Shown here: in pieces, positions 1 through 6,249 of the stretch | How positions within the stretch are numbered: the first letter of the stretch is position 1 | Layout: every line of letters begins with the position of its first letter | DNA from: an uncultured Bacteroidales bacterium | GTDB lineage: Bacteria > Bacteroidota > Bacteroidia > Bacteroidales > Paludibacteraceae | DNA length: 64,000 nucleotides | Direction of reading: 5' to 3' | NCBI GenBank assembly: GCA_934725535.1 | Contig: CAKVBV010000001.1 | Location: 1-64,000 of the forward strand | Translations under genes and position numbers: made by a program | The notes under the pieces: model-generated | What the model saw: the letters and a program-made list of their open reading frames with translations, nothing else | Told to the model about the DNA's origin: nothing | The model's database searches: none

Positions 1-112
1 TTTCTCAAAGAATACGTACAACCAACTATATATCAATAAAATACAACAACTACTAAAAAGTTAACGCATCAGTAGTACTGTGGAAAATAGGTGCTCGCTT
101 TTGTAAGAAGAT

Positions 113-227
113 AAGTTCAGTAAGCCGAATAAGTCCAATGGGTCGAATAAGCCGAATGGGGCAAAATAGGTTGAATGGGTCAAAATAGGTTGAATGGGTC
201 GGATGAGTCCAATATGCCTCAATAAGG
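113..227. repeat. 9-base tandem array
   Basis: About twelve consecutive units of 9 (sometimes 10) bases, such as AAGCCGAAT, AAGTCCAAT, GGGTCGAAT and AGGTTGAAT, run through this stretch, and nearly all end in AAT. The period differs from the 11-base arrays found elsewhere in the window. No coding potential is visible. Confidence 0.7.
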
Positions 228-546
228 GGAAAGCATTGGACTTTGTTAATAGCCGTGTAATGGAGCGTTAATCCGACTCTTTACTATACAAGAGTGGAAG
301 GTGCACCAAAATCTATCAGTAAAGGAAAGATTTTTTGCGTTTTCTCGTTTAGAGGCATATTCTTTTCTGTAACGAATTGTAATTCAGATTATAAGCAAAT
401 ATAAGGGTAGAAATCCCCATATTTGTTTTGGCGATTATGTATCGAATCCCATTGTTTTGACAAAGGAAAAAGGTGCCGGTACTGTTCAGGCAAAAGACTA
501 TAGTGACTTTCGGAGTGGTCTGTCGTATTCAAGTAGTCCGTTGTAC
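228..546. other. Intergenic stretch, nothing recognised
   Basis: AT-rich non-coding DNA between the 9-base array and the decayed sigma-factor region. I see no convincing ORF, RNA gene, terminator or TAnnTTTG promoter with correct spacing. Confidence 0.5.
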
Positions 547-703
547 TTAGCAAGTGGGGGCTGCATCAAGGTTCAGGTCGCGGAGGTCTGAATCGGAGAG
601 GAAAGACTGCACCAGTTGCAACTCGTCGTGGGTGAGGTGGGCACCTTCCCTGTAGGCTCCCAATCAGTTCGGCAATATCGGGCATAATCTTCAGTTGGCT
701 CAT
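547..703 (-). pseudogene. Small ORF downstream of the sigma fragment, broken by a +1 frameshift
   Basis: An ATG at 703 overlaps the stop of the sigma-like ORF in an ATGA arrangement. It encodes MSQLKIMPDIAELIG. One extra G in a GGG run near 658-660 then shifts the frame. If that base is removed, the reading continues as AYREGAHLTHDELQLVQSFL to a TAA at 547-549, giving about 51 residues of soluble, acidic-helical character. The tight overlap suggests it was the second gene of a two-gene unit. I do not recognise the family. The frameshift could be real decay or a sequencing error in the homopolymer. Confidence 0.45.
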
Positions 704-963
704 AATAATCCCTCCTTCTTTAACGATGTGATGAACTGGCGTTTTGCCAGCAGATGCTTGTTGTAATAATTATCAATAGACAACCCTAATATCTTTGCTA
801 CCAATTCATTGTTCAGTTCTTCCATGTAACGTAGCCGTATCAGTTCGCGGTAGCGCGCGTTGGGCATCGCCTGTAAGATACGATTTACATCAATATGGTC
901 GGCCACATTGCGACCAGCGGACGGTCTGATTTCTGTATTCGTTTCTTGTGCCAAGTTTGGCAA
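700..963 (-). CDS. Sigma-70 region 4-like fragment (truncated RNA polymerase sigma factor)
   Basis: The 87-residue product keeps only what looks like the C-terminal part of a sigma-70 family factor. Residues about 34-80 (PNARYRELIRLRYMEELNNE, then a helix-turn-helix ending near LLAKRQFITSLK) resemble region 4, which binds the -35/-33 promoter element. Region 2, needed for -10/-7 recognition and core binding, is absent. An in-frame TAA sits six codons before the only plausible start, a TTG at 963, so the missing 5' part is not simply in another start choice. Short tandem repeats begin right at the 5' edge, suggesting the gene was cut or eroded there. It overlaps the frameshifted ORF downstream by ATGA. 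Probably a pseudogene remnant; a stand-alone HTH protein is possible. Confidence 0.55.
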   Translation of the reverse strand: MPNLAQETNTEIRPSAGRNVADHIDVNRILQAMPNARYRELIRLRYMEELNNELVAKILGLSIDNYYNKHLLAKRQFITSLKKEGLL

Positions 964-970
964 ACAAGAA

Positions 971-1059
971 TTCGGTGCTTAATATATAAGAGTTCGGTGC
1001 TTGGTATAGAAGAATTCAGTGCTTAATATATCAAGAGTTCAGTGCTTGATATATTCCAA
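971..1059 (-). repeat. Four tandem 22-23 base repeats copied from the 3' end of the flavodoxin gene
   Basis: Units start at 971, 993, 1015 and 1038, each beginning TTCGGTGCTT or TTCAGTGCTT. The last unit contains the final codons and stop of the flavodoxin gene (EYIKH then stop, minus strand). The other three are non-coding copies lying downstream of it, up to the sigma fragment. Confidence 0.75.
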
Positions 1060-1563
1060 TATCGGTTCGATGTATTTCTTGTCAGTCCAGTCGCATTTAT
1101 CATCCCCTGCTGCCATCAACGCTTTTTCCCATACTTCGTAATCGGCCGGATCTTTCTTTGCAGTCGCCCTTCTGAGTAATTTGCACAATGTTCTGTCCCC
1201 GAAAGTCATGGCATCCATATTCCACGCTCCACGGCAATAAAAGAGAGGAAGACCAGACAGGTTATCTTTCAAATTATGCTCCCTGATTTGCCGGAACGCA
1301 TTTTCTTCATAGGGAGATGCGCCACAGCAAAACAGCACAATCTTTTTACCCGCTAACTTATGGATATTCTTCTTCAGAAACGATAATCCGGCAATACCGG
1401 AAGCATAGATGGCTCCGCCTAAGATAACAGTGTCATACTTAATAATTTCGTTGATATCCGCTTTTCTTGTTTCTATACACGGAAACCCTGTTTCTTCCGC
1501 GAGCCAATCGGCGTACCTTTTGGTAGTACCGTATTTCGATTGATATAGGATTATTCCGTTCAT
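1039..1563 (-). CDS. Flavodoxin-domain protein
   Basis: The 174-residue protein begins MNGIILYQSKYGTTKRYADW, the FMN phosphate-binding loop of flavodoxins (T/S-x-T/Y-G-x-T pattern at residues 8-14). A hydrophobic strand with VILGGAIYASGIAG (about 46-59) and KKIVLFCCGASPYE (about 73-86) matches the remaining flavodoxin-fold strands. The length and the C-terminal region resemble the HemG/flavodoxin_5 group of cytoplasmic FMN proteins used in single-electron redox chemistry, but the exact substrate cannot be told. It is monocistronic on the minus strand, downstream of murF with a 35-base gap. The 3' end has been copied into a small tandem array. The two adjacent cysteines in LFCCGAS are notable but not diagnostic. 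Confidence 0.75.
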   Translation of the reverse strand: MNGIILYQSKYGTTKRYADWLAEETGFPCIETRKADINEIIKYDTVILGGAIYASGIAGLSFLKKNIHKLAGKKIVLFCCGASPYEENAFRQIREHNLKDNLSGLPLFYCRGAWNMDAMTFGDRTLCKLLRRATAKKDPADYEVWEKALMAAGDDKCDWTDKKYIEPILEYIKH

Positions 1564-1598
1564 ATTATAAGGATTGGTATAGGATTATTTCAACTATA

Positions 1599-2960
1599 TT
1601 ACAAGTATGGGAGGAGGGTTTCCATGTGGTTGGAATGGGAGCCTTTGAGGAGGATGTGGCGGTGGCGGAGAGGGTGCTGTTGGAGATAGGAACAGAGGTC
1701 TTCCACTGTGGTGAAGACAGGATATGGGGAGGTGGTGGTGCGGTATTCGTCACCGACCAAGAAGACCATGTCCGCCTTGCGCTCCGCCAACATATTGACG
1801 ATGTTCTGGTGCTCCAGATGGCTGTAGTCGCCCAACTCACGCATCGCCCCGAGGATATAGGTGTCGCCCGTGAAGGCATTGATAGCCGCCTGCATGGATG
1901 TGGGGTTGGCATTGTAAGCGTCCACAATGAGGTGGTTGTGCGCCGTGTCCATGGATTGGGAGCGGTTGTTGGTGGGTACGTAAGCACGTATCGCCTCCAA
2001 GCCTTGCTCACGGGGTATGCCAAAGTACTCACCGACACAGAGTGCGGCAGAGATGTTCTCGGCGTTGTAGGAGCCTACAAGGTGGGTGCCGGTAGGCATG
2101 GTGCCGGTTGTATAGAGAAGAGACCCTACCGGACCCCCTCCGGCTCCCCCTTCAAAGGGGGAGGGTGCAGTAACGGCACCTCTCGTATTCTCAACGTCTT
2201 GTCGGGCGGTGGGTGCGGCGTTTGCTGCGGATTGTTGGGCAACAGCGGCGGCGCGTTGGGCATCAGCGTACATTTGCGCAAGGTAGGGGTTGTCGGTGTT
2301 GCGGAAGATGTAACCGTGATGGGTGAGGAGGTAGTCGTAGAGTTCGCGCTTGGTGCGCTGTACGCCCTCGAAAGAGCCAAAGCCCTGCAAGTGGGCGTGT
2401 CCGACATTGGTGATGAGTCCGTAGTTCGGTTCGGCGACATTCACCAACTCGCGTATGTCGCCCGGGTGGGAAGCCCCCATCTCCACAATCGCCATTTGGT
2501 GCGCACGGGTAATGCTCAAGAGGGTGAGCGGTACGCCAATGGAGTTGTTGAGGTTGCCTTGTGTGTAGTAGATGTTGTACTTGGTGGAGAGGACGGCAGC
2601 CAACAACTCCTTGGTGGTTGTCTTGCCGTTGGTGCCCGTGATGCCGATGATAGGCAGAGCGAGTTCACGACGCCATGCACGGGCTAAACTTTGTAACCCG
2701 ACGACTCCCCCCGCCCCCCTCAGGGAGGGGGGGACAAGATAGGCTCTGTCTGCTCCGTAGTCTGCTACTAATTGTTTGTAAACATCTTCGTTGGTGACGA
2801 TAGCCATTGAGGCACCTTTGTCGAGGGCTTGGGCAGCAAAGCGGTTGCCGTCGAAGTTGTCTCCACAAAGTGCAAAGAACACGCAACCTGCGGGCAGGTT
2901 GCGTGTGTCGGTACTCACAGAGAGCGAGTCTTTATTTTTTATTAGGAAGTTCCAATCCAT
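1599..2960 (-). CDS. murF: UDP-N-acetylmuramoyl-tripeptide--D-alanyl-D-alanine ligase MurF
   Basis: Cytoplasmic Mur ligase that adds D-Ala-D-Ala to the UDP-MurNAc-tripeptide, the last soluble step of the peptidoglycan precursor pathway. The Mur ATP-binding motif GITGTNGKTTTKE is intact, as are the N-terminal STDTR substrate motif and the LVGSYNAENI segment of the C-terminal half. I chose the ATG at 2960 (MDWNFLIKNK) because it puts STDTR at the usual distance. It overlaps the end of the upstream MFS gene by 29 bases. Two stretches rich in Gly and Pro (encoded near 2700-2740 and 2105-2250) look foreign to the family. The DNA behind each is a G/C-rich palindrome of a dispersed repeat type, so the repeats appear to have inserted in frame. 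Function is probably retained. Confidence 0.92.
   Translation of the reverse strand: MDWNFLIKNKDSLSVSTDTRNLPAGCVFFALCGDNFDGNRFAAQALDKGASMAIVTNEDVYKQLVADYGADRAYLVPPSLRGAGGVVGLQSLARAWRRELALPIIGITGTNGKTTTKELLAAVLSTKYNIYYTQGNLNNSIGVPLTLLSITRAHQMAIVEMGASHPGDIRELVNVAEPNYGLITNVGHAHLQGFGSFEGVQRTKRELYDYLLTHHGYIFRNTDNPYLAQMYADAQRAAAVAQQSAANAAPTARQDVENTRGAVTAPSPFEGGAGGGPVGSLLYTTGTMPTGTHLVGSYNAENISAALCVGEYFGIPREQGLEAIRAYVPTNNRSQSMDTAHNHLIVDAYNANPTSMQAAINAFTGDTYILGAMRELGDYSHLEHQNIVNMLAERKADMVFLVGDEYRTTTSPYPVFTTVEDLCSYLQQHPLRHRHILLKGSHSNHMETLLPYL
2128..2172. repeat. CCCTCCC..GGGAGGG palindrome inserted in murF (second copy)
   Basis: The sequence around CCCCCTTCAAAGGGGGAG forms a perfect short inverted repeat followed by a G-rich tail. 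On the murF strand it encodes APSPFEGGAGGGPVGS. Similar palindromes lie between genes at about 13830, 35836 and 43411. Confidence 0.65.
2704..2738. repeat. CCCTCCC..GGGAGGG palindrome inserted in murF (first copy)
   Basis: CCCCCCTCAGGGAGGGGGG-type palindrome inside murF, encoding VPPSLRGAGGVV on the minus strand between a normal strand (AYLV) and the expected VGLQSLARAWR helix. Same repeat type as the copy at 2128-2172. Confidence 0.6.
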
Positions 2961-4305
2961 AGCCCTTCTTTTTGTCTTCAATCTTCAAGAGCAACGAGAA
3001 AACAAACGCGATGACGCCGAAAGAGGCGAAAACAATCATCGGCACGAGATAACCGCCTGTCGCTTCGCGGAGTTTACCGATAAGCAGCGGCACAAGGCAG
3101 AGTCCGATATTCTGTACCCAGAAGATAAGGCAGTAGGCGGAACCCAGTACTTTTTCGTCGATAATCTTCGGCACAGAGGGCCACATAGACGCGGGTACGA
3201 GTGAGAAACTGACACCGAGAACCAAGATAGTGACGAGGGCAAGGGTCTTGCTAGGGAAGGCGGGGAGTACGAAAGCGAAGACGCAATGGCAGGCAATCAT
3301 AATGAGTGCGCCAATCATCATCATCGATGCGCCCTTACCCTTGTTGTCGATAAACGCGCCGAGGAAAGGCGTGAGAATCATAGCCAGTATGGGGAACCAC
3401 TTGAACAGACCTGCGGCTTCGGCATTGGAGATTTGCAGGGTCTCTTCAAGGAAGTTGGTGGCGAAACGCTGGAAGGGGAAGATAGCCGAGTAGTAGAGCA
3501 CGCAGAGGATAGCGACAATCCAGAACATCTTGGACTTGAAGATTTGTCCGAGGTCGGATATGTGGAACTCTTCCTCAGGGTCGTGTTCGGCAGTCATCTC
3601 GCCTGCTGCAATGAGTTGCTTGTCGAACTTAGTGTCCATGACGGTGAAGACAAGGAAATTGATAAGTCCGATGACGAGCAAGAGTGCGGAGAAGAGCAGG
3701 GGTGCCACTACGGAGTCCGTGCCATCGACTGCGAAAGCGTGGCTAATCATAGGGGAGAAGAGCATGGCGGCAAAGACACCGATACGTGCAATGGACATCT
3801 CAAGTCCCATAGCGAGTGCCATCTCCTTGCCTTTGAACCACTTGGCGAGAATCTTGCTGACCGTGGTGCCTGCCATCTCGCACCCGCAACCGAAAATCAT
3901 GAATCCGAACATAGCCATCTTAGCCGAGCCGGGCATGTCGGTCCACCATGAGTTGAGCCACGAGATATTGTTGGCATCGAACCAGTCGCTGATGCCGACG
4001 TACTTGATAGCAGCACCGATAACCATGAGCGACGCCGAGAGCGTGCCCGTGAAACGGACACCCATCTTGTCGAGGATGATACCCGCAATGATGAGGAAAC
4101 CGAAGACATTGAGCAGGTATTCGCCCGCTGCGTAGGTGCCGAAGTCGCCACGGTCCCAGTTGTAGGACTTCTCGAGGAGCGAGGCGAGTGGCGAGAGAAT
4201 GTCGACGAACATGTAGGCAAAGAACATCATCGATGCCACAAGGAAAAGGACTGTCCAACGTGCTACTGCGGAGTCACGAAGGGTTTGTTGTAGTTTTTCT
4301 ACCAT
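2932..4305 (-). CDS. Major facilitator superfamily transporter (MFSD1-like)
   Basis: A 457-residue integral inner-membrane protein with about 12 hydrophobic segments in a 6+6 arrangement and a charged central loop (about residues 225-255, EHDPEEEFHISDLGQ). The G-x-x-x-D-x-x-G-x-R type loop after TM2 is present as GIILDKMGVRFTG. The C-terminal half (VLGVSFSLVPASMWPSVPKI, then LGSAYCLIFWVQNIGL) is the pattern I associate with the MFSD1-like group, whose eukaryotic members carry dipeptides. The bacterial substrate is not known to me. It precedes murF, whose start lies inside its 3' end, so the two are probably co-transcribed. No TAnnTTTG promoter with proper spacing was found in the repeat-rich region upstream. 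Confidence 0.8.
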   Translation of the reverse strand: MVEKLQQTLRDSAVARWTVLFLVASMMFFAYMFVDILSPLASLLEKSYNWDRGDFGTYAAGEYLLNVFGFLIIAGIILDKMGVRFTGTLSASLMVIGAAIKYVGISDWFDANNISWLNSWWTDMPGSAKMAMFGFMIFGCGCEMAGTTVSKILAKWFKGKEMALAMGLEMSIARIGVFAAMLFSPMISHAFAVDGTDSVVAPLLFSALLLVIGLINFLVFTVMDTKFDKQLIAAGEMTAEHDPEEEFHISDLGQIFKSKMFWIVAILCVLYYSAIFPFQRFATNFLEETLQISNAEAAGLFKWFPILAMILTPFLGAFIDNKGKGASMMMIGALIMIACHCVFAFVLPAFPSKTLALVTILVLGVSFSLVPASMWPSVPKIIDEKVLGSAYCLIFWVQNIGLCLVPLLIGKLREATGGYLVPMIVFASFGVIAFVFSLLLKIEDKKKGYGLELPNKK

Positions 4306-4345
4306 AAAGTATTAGTAATTAGCCCCCAATGAAACGGGGGACTCC

Positions 4346-4685
4346 GTTAATGTATCAGAAAACATGTAATTAACCACGAATTAACCATTAATTTTCCACG
4401 TGATGCACATTTAAGACTCCATTAAAAGCCATTAAAAACCCATTAAAAAAGGTGGGCAGAGGACTCCGTTAATTGCCGTTAATAGACCGTTAATGCGCTA
4501 TGGAACATGTAATTAACCACGAATTAACCATTAATTTTCCACGTGATGCACATTTGAGACTCCATTAAAAGCCATTAAAAAAGGAGGGCAGAGGACTCCG
4601 TTAATTGCCGTTAATAGACCGTTAATGCGTTGAGGAACATGTAATTACCATATAATTAACCATTAATTTTCCATTTACTACTTCT
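4346..4685. repeat. Tandem duplication, unit about 132-143 bases, 2.3 copies
   Basis: The block starting AACATGTAATTAACC occurs at 4361, 4504 and (partly) 4636. It contains AT-rich sub-arrays: gtaattaacca / cgaattaacca / ttaattttcca, then ccattaaaag-type units, then ccgttaattg-type units, most at 10-11 base spacing. Two spaced copies are nearly identical. No ORF runs through it. Confidence 0.85.
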
Positions 4686-4687
4686 TT

Positions 4688-4735
4688 GACGACGCGAGCC
4701 GCGTCGTCTCCCAGCCTATAAGGCTTCGTCGTCGG
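4688..4735. repeat. Composite palindrome, module A
   Basis: Inverted repeat with arms GACGACGCG and CGCGTCGTC around an AGC loop (4688-4708), followed by a second short hairpin (AAGCCTATAAGGCTT). It directly follows the stop of the small ORF at 4716-4853 (minus strand) and overlaps its end, so it could act as a 3' hairpin there. Confidence 0.75.
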
Positions 4736-4853
4736 GACGGGGAGGGACAGAGGGCATAGGCTTGCGGGAAGGCAAGTGGCTGCGCTTGCGCAACCACGCC
4801 GCCTTGCGCTTCTCGTACTCGGCATAATGAGTCTCTAAATAACCGTCAGCCAC
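4716..4853 (-). CDS. Small basic hypothetical protein (start uncertain)
   Basis: A 45-residue reading frame beginning at a GTG (4853) encodes ADGYLETHYAEYEKRKAAWL followed by RKRSHLPSRKPMPSVPPRPD and an acidic end. The amphipathic helix rich in Glu, Lys and Arg with a proline-rich tail looks like a real small protein rather than random translation. There is no ATG, and an in-frame TAA lies 13 codons upstream of the GTG, so either the GTG is used or the gene has lost its start. It stands alone in a repeat-rich spacer on the same strand as the genes around it. Function unknown. Confidence 0.35.
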   Translation of the reverse strand: MADGYLETHYAEYEKRKAAWLRKRSHLPSRKPMPSVPPRPDDEAL

Positions 4854-4920
4854 CTTTTTAGTTAATAGGTAATAATTAATAGTTAATATCGCTTAACGGG
4901 ATGCTTTTGGCAATTCTCAC

Positions 4921-4990
4921 TTATCCCTACTCTATCCCTTGCGCATCCCTTGCCTATCCCTTGCTGAATGGTTCACACTTTTCACGACTG
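4921..4990. repeat. 11-base phased array
   Basis: Consecutive 11-mers: ttatccctact, ctatcccttgc, gcatcccttgc, ctatcccttgc, tgaatggttca, cacttttcacg. ATC recurs about once per 11 bases. Non-coding. Confidence 0.7.
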
Positions 4991-5086
4991 AATTTCGACA
5001 GGGAAACGGTGAATCCGTGAAAGAATTTTAACAAATTCTCGGCGTACACCTTATATATAGTCGTTAGCCTCTCTGTGAAATCCTAA

Positions 5087-5120
5087 ATGACCCGCGAGAG
5101 ACTCCCGATAGACCCGCGAC
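5087..5120. repeat. 11-base phased array (GC-rich version)
   Basis: Three 11-mers in a row: tgacccgcgag, agactcccgat, agacccgcgac. Same period as the other arrays but a different unit sequence. Confidence 0.55.
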
Positions 5121-5182
5121 AAGGGCAGGGGGAGGTTAGGGCAAAGTAGGATATTAATGGTTAATGGATTTCGGGGTTGGGG

Positions 5183-5674
5183 TTATTGGATGCCGAGTTC
5201 CTTCTTGACGAGTGGCATGAGGTCGAGGGCATCGTCGGCGATGTAGAGGGTAGCCATGGAGTCGAAGACATAGGTGCAACCCTGTGCGGCACCGACCTTC
5301 TTGATAGCGTCGAGCATCTTCTTCTGGACGGGCTGGAGGTACTCCTGCTGTTTGGCTTGGATGTCCTTCTGTGCGGTCTGACTGAAGAGTTGGATACGCT
5401 GCTCCATCTCAGCCAACTCCTGCTGGCGGAACTGACGGACGCCGTCGGTCATAGTGGCTTGACTCTGCTGAAAATCAACGACTTTCTTATTGAATTCCTC
5501 CTGCATGTTGGCGAACTGGAGTTCGTACTGGTTCGCCAGCGTGTCGAGTTTGGCTTGCATGGTTTTGAGTTCGGGCATGGAGGCGAGCAACTCCTGCGAG
5601 TTGATGTGCCCCAGTTTCTGTGCGCTTGCCAGCATAGGCAGTGCCAGTGCCAGCATGAGAATGATTTTCTTCAT
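5183..5674 (-). CDS. OmpH/Skp family periplasmic chaperone (second copy)
   Basis: A 163-residue protein with a signal peptide (KKIILMLALALPMLASA, cut before QKLGHI) and a long charged helical hairpin (residues 35-120, rich in Gln, Glu, Lys) typical of Skp/OmpH. Skp forms a trimeric jellyfish-shaped holdase that keeps unfolded outer-membrane proteins soluble in the periplasm. The N-terminal strand KLGHINSQELLASMPE is the family signature. It follows a paralogous Skp gene by 42 bases and lies downstream of bamA, so chaperone and insertase are expressed together. Length is normal. Confidence 0.85.
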   Translation of the reverse strand: MKKIILMLALALPMLASAQKLGHINSQELLASMPELKTMQAKLDTLANQYELQFANMQEEFNKKVVDFQQSQATMTDGVRQFRQQELAEMEQRIQLFSQTAQKDIQAKQQEYLQPVQKKMLDAIKKVGAAQGCTYVFDSMATLYIADDALDLMPLVKKELGIQ

Positions 5675-5716
5675 TGTTGTATAGTTTATTTGTTATTATT
5701 ATCGGTTGATTATGAG

Positions 5717-6244
5717 TTACTTGGCTCCGAGTTTCTCGAGGACTTGGTCGGAGACGTCGAGTTTGGAGGACATATAGATGAGTGACGGGTCGGCGGAGCG
5801 GTCTTTTATGATGTCGTACCGCTTTTCGCCAGCGAGTTCCTGTATGGCGTTGTACACCTCGTCCTGTATGGGTTTGAGGAGTGATTCGCGCTTCTTGTAC
5901 CACTCGCCGTCGGGTCCGAAGTACTTGCGTTTGAGTTCGAGTACCTCCTGTTCTTTTTTGAGTATCTCGTCCTCGCGCTTGGTCTTCATATCGGCGGAGA
6001 GGAAGATTTGTTCGGTCTGGTAGTTGGAGGTGAGGATTTGCGCCTCCTGTTGGGCGGCGTCAATCTCCTTCTGCCAGCGTTTGGATATCATGGCGAGTTG
6101 CTCGTTGGCGGTTTCGTACTGGGGGAGGTTCTTGAGGATATACTGCATATCGATGTACGCCACGGAGAATTTCTGCGCGGAGAGGGTGGTCGGCAGAAGC
6201 CAACCGATGAGCGATAAGAGACTGATTATGAGATATTTCTTCAT
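5717..6244 (-). CDS. OmpH/Skp family periplasmic chaperone (first copy)
   Basis: A 175-residue paralogue of the next gene. It has a signal peptide (MKKYLIISLLSLIGWLLPTT..LSA), the signature strand FSVAYIDMQYILKNLPQYE, then a coiled helical hairpin (about 50-125). It starts 5 bases after the bamA stop, so translation is probably coupled. Tandem Skp genes behind bamA are a common Bacteroidota arrangement; the copies may have different clients. The C-terminal segment (YMSSKLDVSDQVLEKLG) is also typical. Confidence 0.88.
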   Translation of the reverse strand: MKKYLIISLLSLIGWLLPTTLSAQKFSVAYIDMQYILKNLPQYETANEQLAMISKRWQKEIDAAQQEAQILTSNYQTEQIFLSADMKTKREDEILKKEQEVLELKRKYFGPDGEWYKKRESLLKPIQDEVYNAIQELAGEKRYDIIKDRSADPSLIYMSSKLDVSDQVLEKLGAK

Positions 6245-6249
6245 ACGGC

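Noticed and set aside
1626..2687. A 353-codon plus-strand reading frame
   Set aside because: It lies antisense to murF, which has all Mur ligase motifs; the antisense frame is open because of GC-rich codon bias and reads as low-complexity protein.
4622..4825. A 67-codon minus-strand ORF over the 4.6-4.8 kb repeats
   Set aside because: It is another frame of the repeat and of the small ORF at 4716-4853.
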